Positions 24,662 to 34,450 of a DNA stretch of 64,000 nucleotides are shown piece by piece. Position 1 is the first letter of the stretch. Every line of letters begins with the position of its first letter. The translations under genes were made by a program, and so were the position numbers. Under the pieces are notes generated by a model. It did not search any database. It had not been told where the DNA came from and saw only the letters and a list, made by a program, of their open reading frames with translations. Source of the DNA: Brachybacterium sp. SGAir0954. GTDB taxonomy: Bacteria > Actinomycetota > Actinomycetes > Actinomycetales > Dermabacteraceae. The stretch is taken from assembly GCF_005490785.1 (NCBI RefSeq), contig NZ_CP027295.1, positions 3,100,001-3,164,000 of the forward strand, written 5' to 3'.

Positions 24662-25780
24662 TCAGCGCGCGCCGAGCATCGGGCACTCGAAGGGGTCGCG
24701 GGCGGCGAGGCCGACCTCGTTGAGGTGGCGCACCACGATGAGGTAGGAGCGGTGCAGCGGGACCTCCGCGTAGGGGACCTCGAGCCGGGCGCAGTGCTCG
24801 CGCACGATCTCGCGGGCCCGCGCGAGGTGCGGGCGCGGCATCGACGGGAACAGATGGTGCTCGATCTGGTAGTTCAGGCCGCCGTAGAGCAGCGTGGCCC
24901 ACCATCCGCCGGCGATGTTGCGGGAGGTGCGCACCTGCTTGGAGAAGAAGTCGAGGCGGGCCGAGGGCGCCACGACCGGCATCCCCTTGTGGTTCGGGGC
25001 GAAGGACGCCCCCATGCACACGCCGAACACGGCCACCTGGACCGCGAGGAAGGCGACCGCCATGAGCGGCGGCAGCAGCAGGAAGGCGGGCACGGCGAGC
25101 ACGGCCGTGCGCCCCAGGATGAGCGCCATCTCGGTGAAGCGGCGCGTCGTGGGGCGGCGGGAGAGCAGGTGACGGGCGCTGTGCAGGTGGAGGTTCAGAC
25201 CCTCAAGGGTGAGCAGGGGGAAGAACAGCCAGCCCTGGCGCCGGGTGATCCAGCGCCGCAGGCCGCGGGCCTCGGCGGCGTCCGACGGGAGGAACGAGAT
25301 CGTGTCCACCTCGATGTCCGGGTCCTTGCCCACCTGGTTGGGGTTGCCGTGGTGACGGGAGTGCTTGGAGTCCCACCAGCTGAAGCTGAGGCCCACCACG
25401 CCGGCCAGCAGCCGCGCGAGCCGGGTGTTCGCGCGCCCGCCGGCGAGAACCTGACGATGCCCGGCCTCATGGGCGACGAAGGCGATCTGGGTGCAGATCA
25501 CGCCGAGGGCGGCGGCGATCAGCAGCTGCCACCAGCTCTCCCCCAGCAGGATCATCCCCGCGCCGCACGCGGCGAGCGCGAGCGCGAGCACCACGCCGAC
25601 CACGGCGTAGTAGCCGCGGGCGCGCTCGAGCAGACCCTCCGCCTTCACCAGCCGGGAGACCTCCACGAAGGCACGCAGCTGCGGAGGGAACGAGGAGGCA
25701 TCGATCTGGCCGGTCCCGGCTGCGCCGATGGTGGGGGCGCCGGGAGGGGCGGTGGCTCGGGCGGGGGTGAGGGCCGTCAT
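24662..25780 (-). CDS. Membrane fatty-acid desaturase
   Basis: A 372-residue di-iron desaturase of the acyl-lipid/acyl-CoA type. All three His boxes are present: HEAGH, HSRHHG and QIEHHLFP. Pairs of hydrophobic helices separate them (residues about 55-110 and 225-270), so the His ligands face the cytoplasm. The QIEHH third box is typical of front-end/Delta6-like desaturases, but regiospecificity cannot be assigned. The ATG at 25778-25780 was chosen; longer frames would overlap selD on the other strand. It sits between the selC-selA-selB cluster and selD with no known link to selenium. Confidence 0.85.
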   Translation of the reverse strand: MTALTPARATAPPGAPTIGAAGTGQIDASSFPPQLRAFVEVSRLVKAEGLLERARGYYAVVGVVLALALAACGAGMILLGESWWQLLIAAALGVICTQIAFVAHEAGHRQVLAGGRANTRLARLLAGVVGLSFSWWDSKHSRHHGNPNQVGKDPDIEVDTISFLPSDAAEARGLRRWITRRQGWLFFPLLTLEGLNLHLHSARHLLSRRPTTRRFTEMALILGRTAVLAVPAFLLLPPLMAVAFLAVQVAVFGVCMGASFAPNHKGMPVVAPSARLDFFSKQVRTSRNIAGGWWATLLYGGLNYQIEHHLFPSMPRPHLARAREIVREHCARLEVPYAEVPLHRSYLIVVRHLNEVGLAARDPFECPMLGAR

Positions 25781-25960
25781 CGGGCACCTGCCTTCGGTGG
25801 GACGCCGGTGGCGCCATCGCGGCTGCGCGGGGCGCAGGTGCCGAGGAGTGTCCCGACGCGAGGAGGATACGGGCGCCGCCTGGGAGCCCCACGCATGCCC
25901 GCCGGGTCCGGGCCGGGCGTTCCGCTCCTCTGCTCGCCCCCCCCTGTCCACGGGCAGGCC

Positions 25961-25966
25961 TAGACT
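25961..25966 (+). promoter_or_regulatory. Leaderless -10 box of selD
   Basis: TAGACT with seven bases to the ATG at 25974 and no ribosome binding site. Confidence 0.55.
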
Positions 25967-25973
25967 CGGGAGC

Positions 25974-27017
25974 ATGACGAGCAGCGACGCCCCAGCTTCT
26001 TCTCCTGCCTCCTCCCCCGCCCCGTCGGCGCCGTCGGCCCCGGCCGTCCGTCTGACGACGATGGCCCACGGCGGCGGGTGCGCATGCAAGATCCCGCCGG
26101 GCGAGCTCGAGGAGGTCGTAGCGGGTCTCGCCGGGCAGTCCTACGAGCAGGTGGTCGTGGGGCTCGAGGACGGCGACGACGCGGCCGCGGTGCGGATCGA
26201 CGGCGGCCGGGCGGTGCTCTCCACCGCGGACTTCTTCACCCCCGTCGTCGACGACCCCTACGACTGGGGTCGCATCGCCGCCGCGAACGCGCTCTCCGAC
26301 GTCTACGCGATGGGCGGCACCCCCGTCGTCGCGATCAACCTCGTGGGCTGGCCGCGGGACGTGCTCCCCTTCGACCTGCTCCGCGAGGTGCTCAGCGGCG
26401 GCCTCGCCGTGGGCCAGGAGGCGGGGGTCCCGGTGATCGGCGGGCACAGCGTGGACGATCCCGAGCCCAAGTACGGCATGGCCGTCACGGGCATCGGGGA
26501 CCCGGAGCGCCTGCTGCGCAACGACGCCGCGGAGGCCGGCCTGCCGATCACGCTGACCAAGCCGATCGGCGTGGGCCTGCTGAACAACCGCCACAAGAGC
26601 ACCGGCGAGGTGTTCGAGGCGGCGATCGCGACGATGACGCAGCTGAACCGCGACGCCTCGCTCGCCGCGCTCGAGGCCGGGGCGCGCGCCGCGACGGACG
26701 TGACGGGCTTCGGCCTGCTGGGGCACCTGCACAAGATGGCCCGGGCCTCCGGGGTGGGCGCCGTGGTCGACCGCTCCGCGGTGCCGCTCGTGGACGGCGC
26801 CGCCGAGGCGCTGCGGGACGGCTTCGTCTCCGGCGGCACCCGACGGAACCTCGACTGGGTGCGCCCCCATGTCACGGCCGACGCCGGCCGCACCGAGGAG
26901 GACCTGCTTCTGCTCGCGGACGCCCAGACCTCGGGCGGGCTGCTCGTGATCGGCGAGGTCCCCGGCTACCCGGTGATCGGAGAGACCGTGGAGGGCTCCG
27001 GGATCCGCGTGCGCTGA
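25974..27017 (+). CDS. selD: Selenide, water dikinase (selenophosphate synthetase)
   Basis: SelD makes selenophosphate from selenide and ATP, the selenium donor for SelA. The 347-residue protein has the active-site segment HGGGCACKIPP, with Cys (not Sec) at the catalytic position followed by the essential Lys. Other ATP-pyrophosphatase-fold marks are STADFFTPVVDDPYDWG, SDVYAMGG and TDVTGFGLLGHL. An Ala/Pro/Ser-rich tail of about 25 residues precedes the fold. The start fits the TAGACT box seven bases upstream. It is transcribed convergently with the fdh operon and divergently from the desaturase. Confidence 0.95.
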   Translation: MTSSDAPASSPASSPAPSAPSAPAVRLTTMAHGGGCACKIPPGELEEVVAGLAGQSYEQVVVGLEDGDDAAAVRIDGGRAVLSTADFFTPVVDDPYDWGRIAAANALSDVYAMGGTPVVAINLVGWPRDVLPFDLLREVLSGGLAVGQEAGVPVIGGHSVDDPEPKYGMAVTGIGDPERLLRNDAAEAGLPITLTKPIGVGLLNNRHKSTGEVFEAAIATMTQLNRDASLAALEAGARAATDVTGFGLLGHLHKMARASGVGAVVDRSAVPLVDGAAEALRDGFVSGGTRRNLDWVRPHVTADAGRTEEDLLLLADAQTSGGLLVIGEVPGYPVIGETVEGSGIRVR

Positions 27018-27054
27018 CCCGCCGTGGTGCCGCGCCGCGGCACCGGGCGCGGGC

Positions 27055-28233
27055 TCAGGCGCCGGTGGTGATCGAGTCGTCGAACGTGCCGGCCGCCCGT
27101 CGGGCCGCGAGCCGCGCCTTCTGCGGCTCGACCACGCGGCGGGGATCCTTCACCGACTCGAGCCCCGCCTCGAGCACGCCGAAGCGGGTGAGCGCGGAGG
27201 CGCCCAGCAGGGCGAGGCCGCTCGCGGCCGTGAGCACCCGACCGGCCGTCCGGACCCGGGAGCGCCCCACGCCGGTGCCCGCGCCCGCGGACAGCAGCCC
27301 GGAGGCCACGGCCCCCACGCCGCCGGCCACGGCGAGCCGCTCCGCCCAGCGCAGGCGGCGCCCCGCCCGGCCGGTCTCGAGCGGCTCCGCCTCGAGCGGG
27401 TGCATCGACGCCTTCATGCGGTGCATGCTCAGCAGGTCCCCCGCGACGCCCGCCGCGGCGAGGGCCCGTGCGGGCCCCAGCTCGGTTCCCGGGGCGAGGA
27501 CGAGGGCGGCGCCCGCGGAGGCGAGGGTCGCCGAGGAGCCGAACAGCAGCGGCAGGTCGTGCCGGCCGGCGGACCAGGTGGGCACGGCCGTGTCCCCGAG
27601 CAGGCCGCCGGTGTAGGTGGCGAGCAGCGCGCCGGTGCCCGCCTGGGCGATCGCGGCGGGCGTGTCGAGAGCGTGCAGAGCGGGGCGCAGCGGGCCCAGC
27701 GGCAGCCGCTCCCTGCTCAGGCGGTCCACCTCGATGAGGGCGCTCACGCCCGCGACCGCTCCGGAGGCGGAGAGGATCCAGGTGCCCATGCTCATGAAGC
27801 TTGTGATCTTCACGGTGCGCATCATGTTGAGGAAGCGCTCCGGGCGGCCGAGGTCGACGACCAGGGCCGGGGTGCCCACCCCGATCGCGCCGAGGGCCGT
27901 GAGCCGGGCCGCGCGGCGCAGGCCGGGGCGACCGCTCGCGTGCGCGCCGAGCGCCAGCAGGCCGGAGCCGCCGGCGACGCCGCCCACGAACAGGTACAGC
28001 GCGATCGGCTCCTCCCACGGCGGCGCCTTGACGATGGGCCGCCCGTAGTAGGACTCGAACTCCATGTCCCCCACGAGGGACATCTCGCGGTCGCCGGCAT
28101 CCGCTCCCGCGCCGCGGCGCTTCCCGGCGGCGTCGAGCGGGCGCCGGCCTTCGGTGCTGCCGGAGGAGGCCGGCCGACGGCGGCGGCGCGGGCGCTCGGG
28201 CGGGCGGTCCGCGTCGAAGGGCGTGAGGGTCAT
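27055..28233 (-). CDS. NrfD/PsrC-type membrane anchor of formate dehydrogenase
   Basis: The membrane subunit of 392 residues that should pass electrons from the FeS subunit to the quinone pool. About 75 Arg/Pro-rich cytoplasmic residues come first. Several hydrophobic helices then follow, with the NrfD-family mark DLGRPERFLNMMRTVK and a short MGTWILS helix. A final patch DDSITTGA is cytoplasmic. Its ATG overlaps the FeS gene stop by four bases. Using NrfD instead of a cytochrome b (FdnI) anchor is common in actinobacterial enzymes. Three-gene context makes the role secure, but the electron acceptor is inferred. Confidence 0.85.
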   Translation of the reverse strand: MTLTPFDADRPPERPRRRRRPASSGSTEGRRPLDAAGKRRGAGADAGDREMSLVGDMEFESYYGRPIVKAPPWEEPIALYLFVGGVAGGSGLLALGAHASGRPGLRRAARLTALGAIGVGTPALVVDLGRPERFLNMMRTVKITSFMSMGTWILSASGAVAGVSALIEVDRLSRERLPLGPLRPALHALDTPAAIAQAGTGALLATYTGGLLGDTAVPTWSAGRHDLPLLFGSSATLASAGAALVLAPGTELGPARALAAAGVAGDLLSMHRMKASMHPLEAEPLETGRAGRRLRWAERLAVAGGVGAVASGLLSAGAGTGVGRSRVRTAGRVLTAASGLALLGASALTRFGVLEAGLESVKDPRRVVEPQKARLAARRAAGTFDDSITTGA

Positions 28234-29225
28234 CGGCGTGCCCCCAGGAAGGCGAGGGCCGTCGCGGCGGCCATGCCGAGCGCGGCGACGCCCACCTGCC
28301 GCATCATCATCGGCATGTCCTTCGTGGGGACCTGCGGGTCCGGCGGGAGGCCGTAGACCTCGGGCTCGTCCAGAAGCAGGAACACCGAGCCGGTGCCGCC
28401 CACGCCGTCGGCGCTGTTCGCGCCGTAGAGCCGGGCCTCGGTGCGGCCCTGGGAGTGCATCTGCGCGAGCCGGTCCCGGGCCTCCTCGACGAGGTCCTCG
28501 CGGTCGCCGAAGGTGATCGACTGGGTGGGGCAGGTGGCGGAGCAGGCGGGCTGCTCGCCGTCCACGAGCCGGTCGTAGCAGAGCGTGCACTTGTTCGCCG
28601 TGCCGCGGTGCGGGACGGGCTCCTCGCGGTCCACCTTCGCGGAGACGGTGCCGTCGTCGCGACGCTCGATGACGCCGAAGGGACAGGCGCCCACGCAGGT
28701 GCCGCAGCCGTTGCAGACGTCGGACTGCACGACGACCGATCCGAACTCGGAGCGGAAGATCGCGCCCGTGGGGCACACGTCCAGGCAGCCCGCGTTCGTG
28801 CAGTGCTTGCACACGTCCGAGGACATGAGCCAGCGGAACTCGGGGGTGTCCGGCGGCGTCGTGTCCGCTCCCGCGGCGGGCACCGCCCGCTCCTTGGGGC
28901 CGATGCTCGGCATCCCGAGGCTCACGAGCTTCCGGCCGGACTCGCGGGCCTCCTCGATGCGGTCCTTGGTCTGCTCGACGAAGGCCACGTGGCGCCAGGT
29001 GTTCGCACCGAGGGCGCCCGTGTTGTCGTAGCTCGAGCCGAGGATCTCGAGGTCGCCGTCGACCGGGTTGCGGTTCCACTCCTTGCAGGCGACCTCACAG
29101 GCCTTGCAGCCGATGCAGATCGACGTGTCGGTGAAGAACCCCTTGCGCTCCGTACCGGCGCCCCAGCCGGCATCGGCCGCGGGGCCCTCCGGTCCGGCGA
29201 GCAGGGGCGGCAGCGGCGGGGTCAT
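28230..29225 (-). CDS. fdhB: Formate dehydrogenase iron-sulfur subunit
   Basis: A ferredoxin-like electron-wiring subunit of 331 residues. Four [4Fe-4S] cluster sets are visible in order: CIGCKACEVACKEW (about residue 37), CKHCTNAGCLDVCP, CNGCGTCVGACPFG, and CTLCYDRLVDGEQPACSATCP. A C-terminal hydrophobic stretch (VGVAALGMAAATALAFLG) resembles the single helix of FdnH/FdoH that ties the subunit to the membrane. The ATG overlaps the catalytic-subunit stop by four bases. It should transfer electrons from FdhA to the NrfD-type anchor. Confidence 0.9.
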   Translation of the reverse strand: MTPPLPPLLAGPEGPAADAGWGAGTERKGFFTDTSICIGCKACEVACKEWNRNPVDGDLEILGSSYDNTGALGANTWRHVAFVEQTKDRIEEARESGRKLVSLGMPSIGPKERAVPAAGADTTPPDTPEFRWLMSSDVCKHCTNAGCLDVCPTGAIFRSEFGSVVVQSDVCNGCGTCVGACPFGVIERRDDGTVSAKVDREEPVPHRGTANKCTLCYDRLVDGEQPACSATCPTQSITFGDREDLVEEARDRLAQMHSQGRTEARLYGANSADGVGGTGSVFLLLDEPEVYGLPPDPQVPTKDMPMMMRQVGVAALGMAAATALAFLGARR

Positions 29226-32200
29226 CGGTTCCTCATCTCGCGCTGGGACGGCTGGGCGACGGGCACGGCGGGCGCCTCCTCCGGTCCGCGCGCGTGGTGC
29301 GCGACGGACTCGTCGGTCGGGTCGAGCTGCGCGTCGCGCGGGGTCTCCGGTCGCTCGAGCACGTGGTGCTCGGCGTCCACGATGCCCGCCCGGCGACGGT
29401 ACTCCTCGACGAGCTCGAGCAGCGCGGGGCCGCGCGGGCGGCGCCCCGGCCGGATCGCGCACGCGTTGTTCTTGGAGTTCTGGATCTGGGTGTTGGCGTC
29501 GAGGTTCATGCCGATGAGGTCGTTGACCCCGTCGCCCGTGACGATCGCCTGGTCCCCGCGGGCCCAGTGGTAGGGCAGGCCCACCTGGTGGATCGTGCGG
29601 TCCCCGATCCGCAGGGGCGTCATCCGCTCGGTGACCAGGACCTTCGTCTCGATCGCGGAGCGGGCGGAGATCACCGTCGCCCAGCCGTACGGCTCGAGGC
29701 CGACCTCGGCGGCGAGCTCCGGGGAGACCTCCATGTACAGCTCGGGCTGCAGCTCGGAGAGGTAGGGCAGGAAGCGGCTCATGCCGCCCGCCGTGTGGTG
29801 CTCGGTGATGCGGTAGGTCGTGAACACGTACGGGTATACGCGCCCGCCGAGGCCCAGGGCGCCGGGCGAGTTGAGGTTGTCCTCCCCCGCCTTGAATCCC
29901 ACCCGGGTCGGGTTGGACTGCTGGAGGTACAGCGGGTTCGGGACCGTGGACTCGGGCGCCTCGTAGTGCGTGGGCAGGGGTCCGTCGACCAGGCCGGTCG
30001 GGGCGAAGAGCCAGCCGCGGCCGTCGGCCTGCATGATGAAGGCGTCGGTGCCGGCCAGCGCCGCGGCGCCGCCCTTCCCCGGCTCGCCGGGATCGTCGGG
30101 GCGCTTCGTCGCCGGGAAGTCGGGGACGTCGTCCCCGACCCAGTGGCCCTGCTCCTCGTCCCACCACACGAGCTTCTTGCGCTCGCTCCACGGCCTGCCC
30201 TCGGCGTCCGCGGAGGCGCGGTTGTAGAGGATCCGGCGGTTCGCGGGCCATGCCCAGCCCCAGTCCGCGGCGATCTCGTCCTGCTCGGCGCCGGGGGTGC
30301 GGCGGCGGGCCTGGTTGACGCCGTCAGCGAAGACGCCGGCGTAGATCCAGCAGCCGCCGTCGGTCGAGCCGTCGGCCGTCATCTCCGCGAAGGCGGAGAG
30401 CGGCTGCCCGGCCTTCTCCCCCGTGAGGTGGCGGCCGTTGATCTCCGCGAGCACCGCCTCCGCCTCGACCTCGCCGTGCTCGTCCGTCGGGTAGTCCCAG
30501 GTGAGGTCGAGCAGCGGCCGGTCCCGCGGGTCGGTGGAGCCGGCGAGCTTCTCGCGCACGCGCCGGCCCAGCTCGTAGAGGAAGTCCAGCTCGCTGCGGG
30601 CATCGCCCGGCGGGTCGACGGCCTTGTCGCGCCACTGGACCATGCGCTGGGTCTGCGTGAAGGAGCCGGCCTTCTCGGTGTGGTTCGCGGCGGGCAGGAA
30701 GAAGACCTCGGTGCCGATGTCCTCGGTGCGCATCTCCCCGGTCTCGATCTCCGGGCCGTCCTTCCAGAAGGTCGCCGACTCGATCATGTGGAAGTCGCGC
30801 ACCACGAGCCACTTGAGGTGGCTCATCGCCTCCCGCTGGAGCCGCCCGTTCGCGGAGCCCACCGCCGGGTTCTGGCCCAGCAGGAAGAAGCCGTCGACCC
30901 CGTCCTCGAGCATCCGCATCGTCGTCTGGTAGGTGCCGTGGGCGCCGGTCAGCTTCGGCAGGTAGTCGTAGGCCCAGTCGTTCTCGGCGGTCGCCGCGTC
31001 ACCCCACCAGGCCTTCAGCAGGTTCACCGTGTATGTCTCCGCGTTCGCCCAGAAGCCCTTCTGCTCCTTGTGGCCGATCGCGTCGACGTACTCCCGGAAG
31101 TCGTCCTGACCGGCCTTCGGCATCGGCAGGTAGCCGGGGAGGATGTGGTAGAGCGTCGGGATGTCCGTGGAGCCCTGGATCGTGGCGTGGCCGCGCATCG
31201 CCATGATCCCGGAGCCGGGCCGGCCCACGTTCCCGAGCAGGAGCTGCAGCACGCCCGCGGTGCGGATCATCTGCGCGCCGCCCTGGTGCTGGGTCCAGCC
31301 CAGCGCGTAGACGAAGCAGGTGGTGCGCTCGCGGCCGGAGGCGGAGGTGATCGACTCCGCGAGGTAGGCGAAGTCCTCCGGCGAGATGCCGCAGGTGGCC
31401 TCCACCATCTCCGGGGTGTACCGGGCGTAGTGGCGCTTCAGCACCTGGAAGACGCTGCGCGGGTGCTGCAGGGACTCGTCCCGCTCGGGCAGGCCGCGCC
31501 GCACCTGCTCGTGCTCGCCCGCGTACGCCCAGGTCGCGTTGTCATAGGTGCCGGTCTCCGGGTCGTAGCCGGAGAACAGGCCCTCGCCGTCCTCGGCGTC
31601 CGCGTACTCCTCGGAGAGGATCGTCGAGGCGTTCGTGAACAGCCGCACGTACTCCTCGAACCACAGGTCGTTCTCGAGCACGTGGCGGATCAGCCCGCCC
31701 AGCAGCACGACGTCGGTGCCCGTGCGGATCGGCACGTGGCGGTCCGCGTTGGCGGAGGTGCGGGTGAACCGCGGGTCCACGTGGATCACGCGCGCGCCGC
31801 GCTTCTTCGCCTCCATGACCCACTGGAAGGCGACCGGGTGCGCCTCCGCCATGTTGGATCCCTCGATGACGATGCAATCAGCGTTCGCGATGTCCTGCAC
31901 CGACTGCGTCGCGCCGCCGCGTCCGAACGAGGCTCCCAGACCGGGAACCGTCGCGGAGTGTCATATGCGCGCCTGATTCTCCATCTGGATGGCGCCCGCG
32001 GCGGTGAAGAACTTCTTCGCGAGGTAGTTCTCCTCGTTGTCGATGGTCGCGCCGCCGAGGCTCGCGATGCCCATCGTCCGCCGCAGCGGATGGCCGTGCT
32101 CGTCCTCGTCCTGCCAGTGGTTCCGGCGCGCCTCGAGGAAGCGGTCCGCGATCATGTCCACCGCGGTGTCGAGGTCGAGGTCCTGCCAGTCGCTCGCGTA

Positions 32201-32527
32201 GGGGGCGCGATAGCGCACCGTCGTCTGCCGCAGCGGGGAGTTGACGAGCTGCTCGCTCGCGGCGCCCTTGGGGCAGAGCCGGCCGCGGGAGACCGGCGAG
32301 TCGGGGTTGCCCTCGATATGCACGACCTTGCCGTCACGATGGTAGACCCGCTGGCTGCAGCCCACCGCGCAGTAGGGGCAGACGCTCTCGGTCATGCCGT
32401 CCGCCGTAGCGGTGCGCGGCGTGGTGGCGCGGGTCACCGGCGACATCACCGCGACGCCGCGGCCCGTCCGATCGGCGCCGCGCAGCTGGCGCAGCACCGG
32501 CCAGTTCAGGAGCACAGGTCGAGCCAT
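29222..32527 (-). CDS. fdhA: Selenocysteine-containing formate dehydrogenase catalytic subunit
   Basis: A molybdopterin formate dehydrogenase read through an in-frame UGA, 1101 residues in all. Cys50, Cys53, Cys57 and the Cys in GRLCPKG bind the N-terminal [4Fe-4S] cluster. Codon 189 is UGA in the context ENQARI-U-HSATVPGLGASFGRG. This is exactly the position of the catalytic Sec in FdhF and FdnG (ARV-U-H). After it the protein continues uninterrupted with DCIVIEGSNMAEAHPVAFQW to a long C-terminal molybdopterin-binding domain. There is no twin-Arg signal, so the enzyme is probably cytoplasmic-facing. The start is leaderless (TAGCAT seven bases upstream). Treating the UGA as a stop would wrongly split the gene. 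Confidence 0.95.
31931..31949 (-). promoter_or_regulatory. Bacterial SECIS element
   Basis: A seven-pair stem (GGTTCCC with GGGAGCC, one G-T pair) closes a five-base loop GGTCT. Eleven bases separate the UGA from the stem. The loop sequence and spacing match what is known for the E. coli fdhF SECIS, where SelB contacts the loop G and U. It is encoded inside the reading frame. Confidence 0.85.
31961..31963 (-). other. UGA selenocysteine codon of fdhA (residue 189)
   Basis: In-frame TGA in the canonical formate dehydrogenase active-site context, followed by the SECIS hairpin. The same window supplies tRNA-Sec, SelA, SelB and SelD. A frameshift or nonsense mutation is not needed, because both flanks are in one frame. 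Confidence 0.95.
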
Positions 32528-32534
32528 GGGATCG

Positions 32535-32540
32535 ATGCTA
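32535..32540 (-). promoter_or_regulatory. Leaderless -10 box of the fdhA operon
   Basis: TAGCAT on the minus strand with seven bases to the ATG at 32525-32527; no ribosome site. Confidence 0.55.
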
Positions 32541-32599
32541 ACAGTCCGATGACCGGCGGGGGGTCACGACGGCCCGGCCGGGGATCAGCGGTCGAGGGC

Positions 32600-32959
32600 T
32601 CAGACCTCGTCGCCCGACGGGGCGCCCGCCTCCTCCTCGCGGATCCGCTCGTGGTGGCGGATGACCTCGGTGACGATGAAGCGCAGGAACGCCTCCGCGA
32701 AGGTCGGGTCGAGGCCGGCGTCGTCCGCGAGCGCCCGCAGGCGGTCGATCTGGGCCTGCTCGCGGCTGGGATCCGCCGGCGGCAGGCCGTGCTCGGCCTT
32801 CAGCCGGCCCACACGCTGCGTGTGCGAGAAGCGCTCGGCCAGGAGATGCACGAGCGCGGCGTCGATGTTGTCGATGCTGCGCCGCTCGAGCGCGAGCACC
32901 TCACGCGCCCGGGCGACGTCCTCCGGGTCCGAGCCCGGCGCGGTGGGGGCCTCGGCCAT
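32600..32959 (-). CDS. Chorismate mutase (AroQ type, short actinobacterial form)
   Basis: A 119-residue all-helical chorismate mutase that makes prephenate for Phe and Tyr. The first helix RSIDNIDAALVHLLAERF carries the family Asp-Asn-Ile-Asp pattern. Residues VGRLKAEHGLPPADPSREQAQ follow, with the conserved Lys. A C-terminal helix ends in FIVTEVIRHHERI. It starts at an ATG that overlaps the clpX stop by one base. This clpX-chorismate mutase pairing makes the gene a translational partner of clpX without a functional link that I know. Confidence 0.9.
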   Translation of the reverse strand: MAEAPTAPGSDPEDVARAREVLALERRSIDNIDAALVHLLAERFSHTQRVGRLKAEHGLPPADPSREQAQIDRLRALADDAGLDPTFAEAFLRFIVTEVIRHHERIREEEAGAPSGDEV

Positions 32960-34335
32960 CAGGCGCTCCGATCGCGGCGGTCGCCCGCCTCGTCGCGCTC
33001 GGCCTCCGAGGTGGTGAGCATGAGCGGGGGCCGCCCCTCGGTGATGACGCCCTCGGTGATGACCACCTTGGCGACGTCGTCCCGGGAGGGGACCTCGAAC
33101 ATGACCGGCTGCAGCGACTCCTCGAGGATCGCCCGCAGTCCGCGGGCGCCGGTGCCGCGGGCGATCGCCTTCTCCGCGATCGCCTCGAGGGCGCCGCGGT
33201 CGAAGTCGAGCTCCACGCCGTCCAGGCGGAACATCTTCTGGTACTGGCGGGCGAGCGCGTTGCGGGGCTCGGTGAGGATCGAGATGAGGGCCTCGCGGTC
33301 CAGGTTCGAGACGCTCGTGATCACGGGCAGGCGGCCGATGAACTCGGGGATCAGCCCGAACTTCAGGAGGTCCTCCGGCAGCAGCTCGCCGTAGATCTGC
33401 TCCTGCTCCATGGGGGTGTGGAGGTCCGCGCCGAAGCCGATGCCGCGGCGACCGATCCGGTTGCCGATGATGTCCTCGATGCCCGCGAACGCGCCGGCGA
33501 CGATGAACAGCACGTTCGTCGTGTCGATCTGGATGAAGTCCTGGTGGGGGTGCTTGCGGCCGCCCTGCGGCGGCACCGCGGCGACCGTGCCCTCGAGGAT
33601 CTTCAGCAGCGCCTGCTGCACGCCCTCGCCGGAGACGTCGCGCGTGATCGACGGGTTCTCCGCCTTGCGGCCGATCTTGTCGACCTCGTCGATGTAGATG
33701 ATGCCGCGCTGCGCCTTCTCGACGTCGTAGTCGGCGGCCTGGAGGAGCTTGAGCAGGATGTTCTCGACGTCCTCGCCCACGTACCCGGCCTCGGTGAGGG
33801 CGGTCGCGTCCGCCATCGCGAAGGGGACGTCGAGCATCCGGGCGAGGGTCTGGGCGAGGTAGGTCTTGCCGCAGCCGGTGGGGCCCACGATCATCACGTT
33901 GGACTTCGCGACCTCGACGCCGTCGAGCTCGTCCGGCGCCTCGGCCTCGCCGTCCTCCTCCGCATGGACCGCGGCGGGTCCGGGGCGACCGCCCTTGCCG
34001 GCCGGCGCGGGACCGGCGGCGGCCTGGGCCTCCTGGGCGCGCACCCGCTTGTAGTGGTTGTAGACGGCGACCGCGAGGGAGCGCTTGGCCGGCTCCTGCC
34101 CCACCACGAACTGCTCGAGGAAGTCGAAGATCTCCTTCGGGGACGGCAGCGGCTCCTGCTTCTCGGGAGCGGGCTGCGCGGCCTGGATCTCCTCGGCGAT
34201 GATCTCGTTGCACAGCTCGATGCATTCCTCGCAGATGTACACCTGCGGGCCCGAGATCAGCCGCTCCACCTGCTTCTGCGACTTGCCGCAGAAGGAGCAC
34301 TTGAACACGTCGGCTCCGTCGCTCGTGCGCGCCAT
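32959..34335 (-). CDS. clpX: ATP-dependent Clp protease ATP-binding subunit ClpX
   Basis: The AAA+ unfoldase that feeds ClpP1P2, 458 residues. The N-terminal zinc-binding domain has four Cys (CSFC and CEEC, about residues 13-38). Walker A is GPTGCGKT, the pore loop GYVGED, Walker [11 protein letters not shown], and sensor 2 lies in [12 protein letters not shown]. An insertion of about 40 residues between the zinc domain and Walker A is rich in Ala/Gly/Pro and Glu. AGAGGACGG precedes the ATG at 34335. A long hairpin separates it from clpP2, so it may have its own promoter. Confidence 0.97.
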   Translation of the reverse strand: MARTSDGADVFKCSFCGKSQKQVERLISGPQVYICEECIELCNEIIAEEIQAAQPAPEKQEPLPSPKEIFDFLEQFVVGQEPAKRSLAVAVYNHYKRVRAQEAQAAAGPAPAGKGGRPGPAAVHAEEDGEAEAPDELDGVEVAKSNVMIVGPTGCGKTYLAQTLARMLDVPFAMADATALTEAGYVGEDVENILLKLLQAADYDVEKAQRGIIYIDEVDKIGRKAENPSITRDVSGEGVQQALLKILEGTVAAVPPQGGRKHPHQDFIQIDTTNVLFIVAGAFAGIEDIIGNRIGRRGIGFGADLHTPMEQEQIYGELLPEDLLKFGLIPEFIGRLPVITSVSNLDREALISILTEPRNALARQYQKMFRLDGVELDFDRGALEAIAEKAIARGTGARGLRAILEESLQPVMFEVPSRDDVAKVVITEGVITEGRPPLMLTTSEAERDEAGDRRDRSA

Positions 34336-34450
34336 GACCGTCCTCTTTCTCTCCCGACGGGGAGCGGTGGGGTCTCGGGGGGGGAAGTTCCGGTGCGGGC
34401 CAGGACCGCCTGGACCACGGTAGCCCAGCACGGCCGGGCGGGGACGGAGG

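Noticed and set aside
31961..31963. Stop codon splitting fdhA into two genes or a pseudogene
   Set aside because: Both halves are in the same frame, the context is the formate dehydrogenase Sec site, a SECIS follows and the Sec machinery is present.
29294..33394. Very long open frame (1366 residues) on the plus strand across the fdh genes
   Set aside because: It is antisense to fdhA and its neighbours; the translation is Val/Arg/Gly/His-rich shadow of high-GC codons with no known domain.
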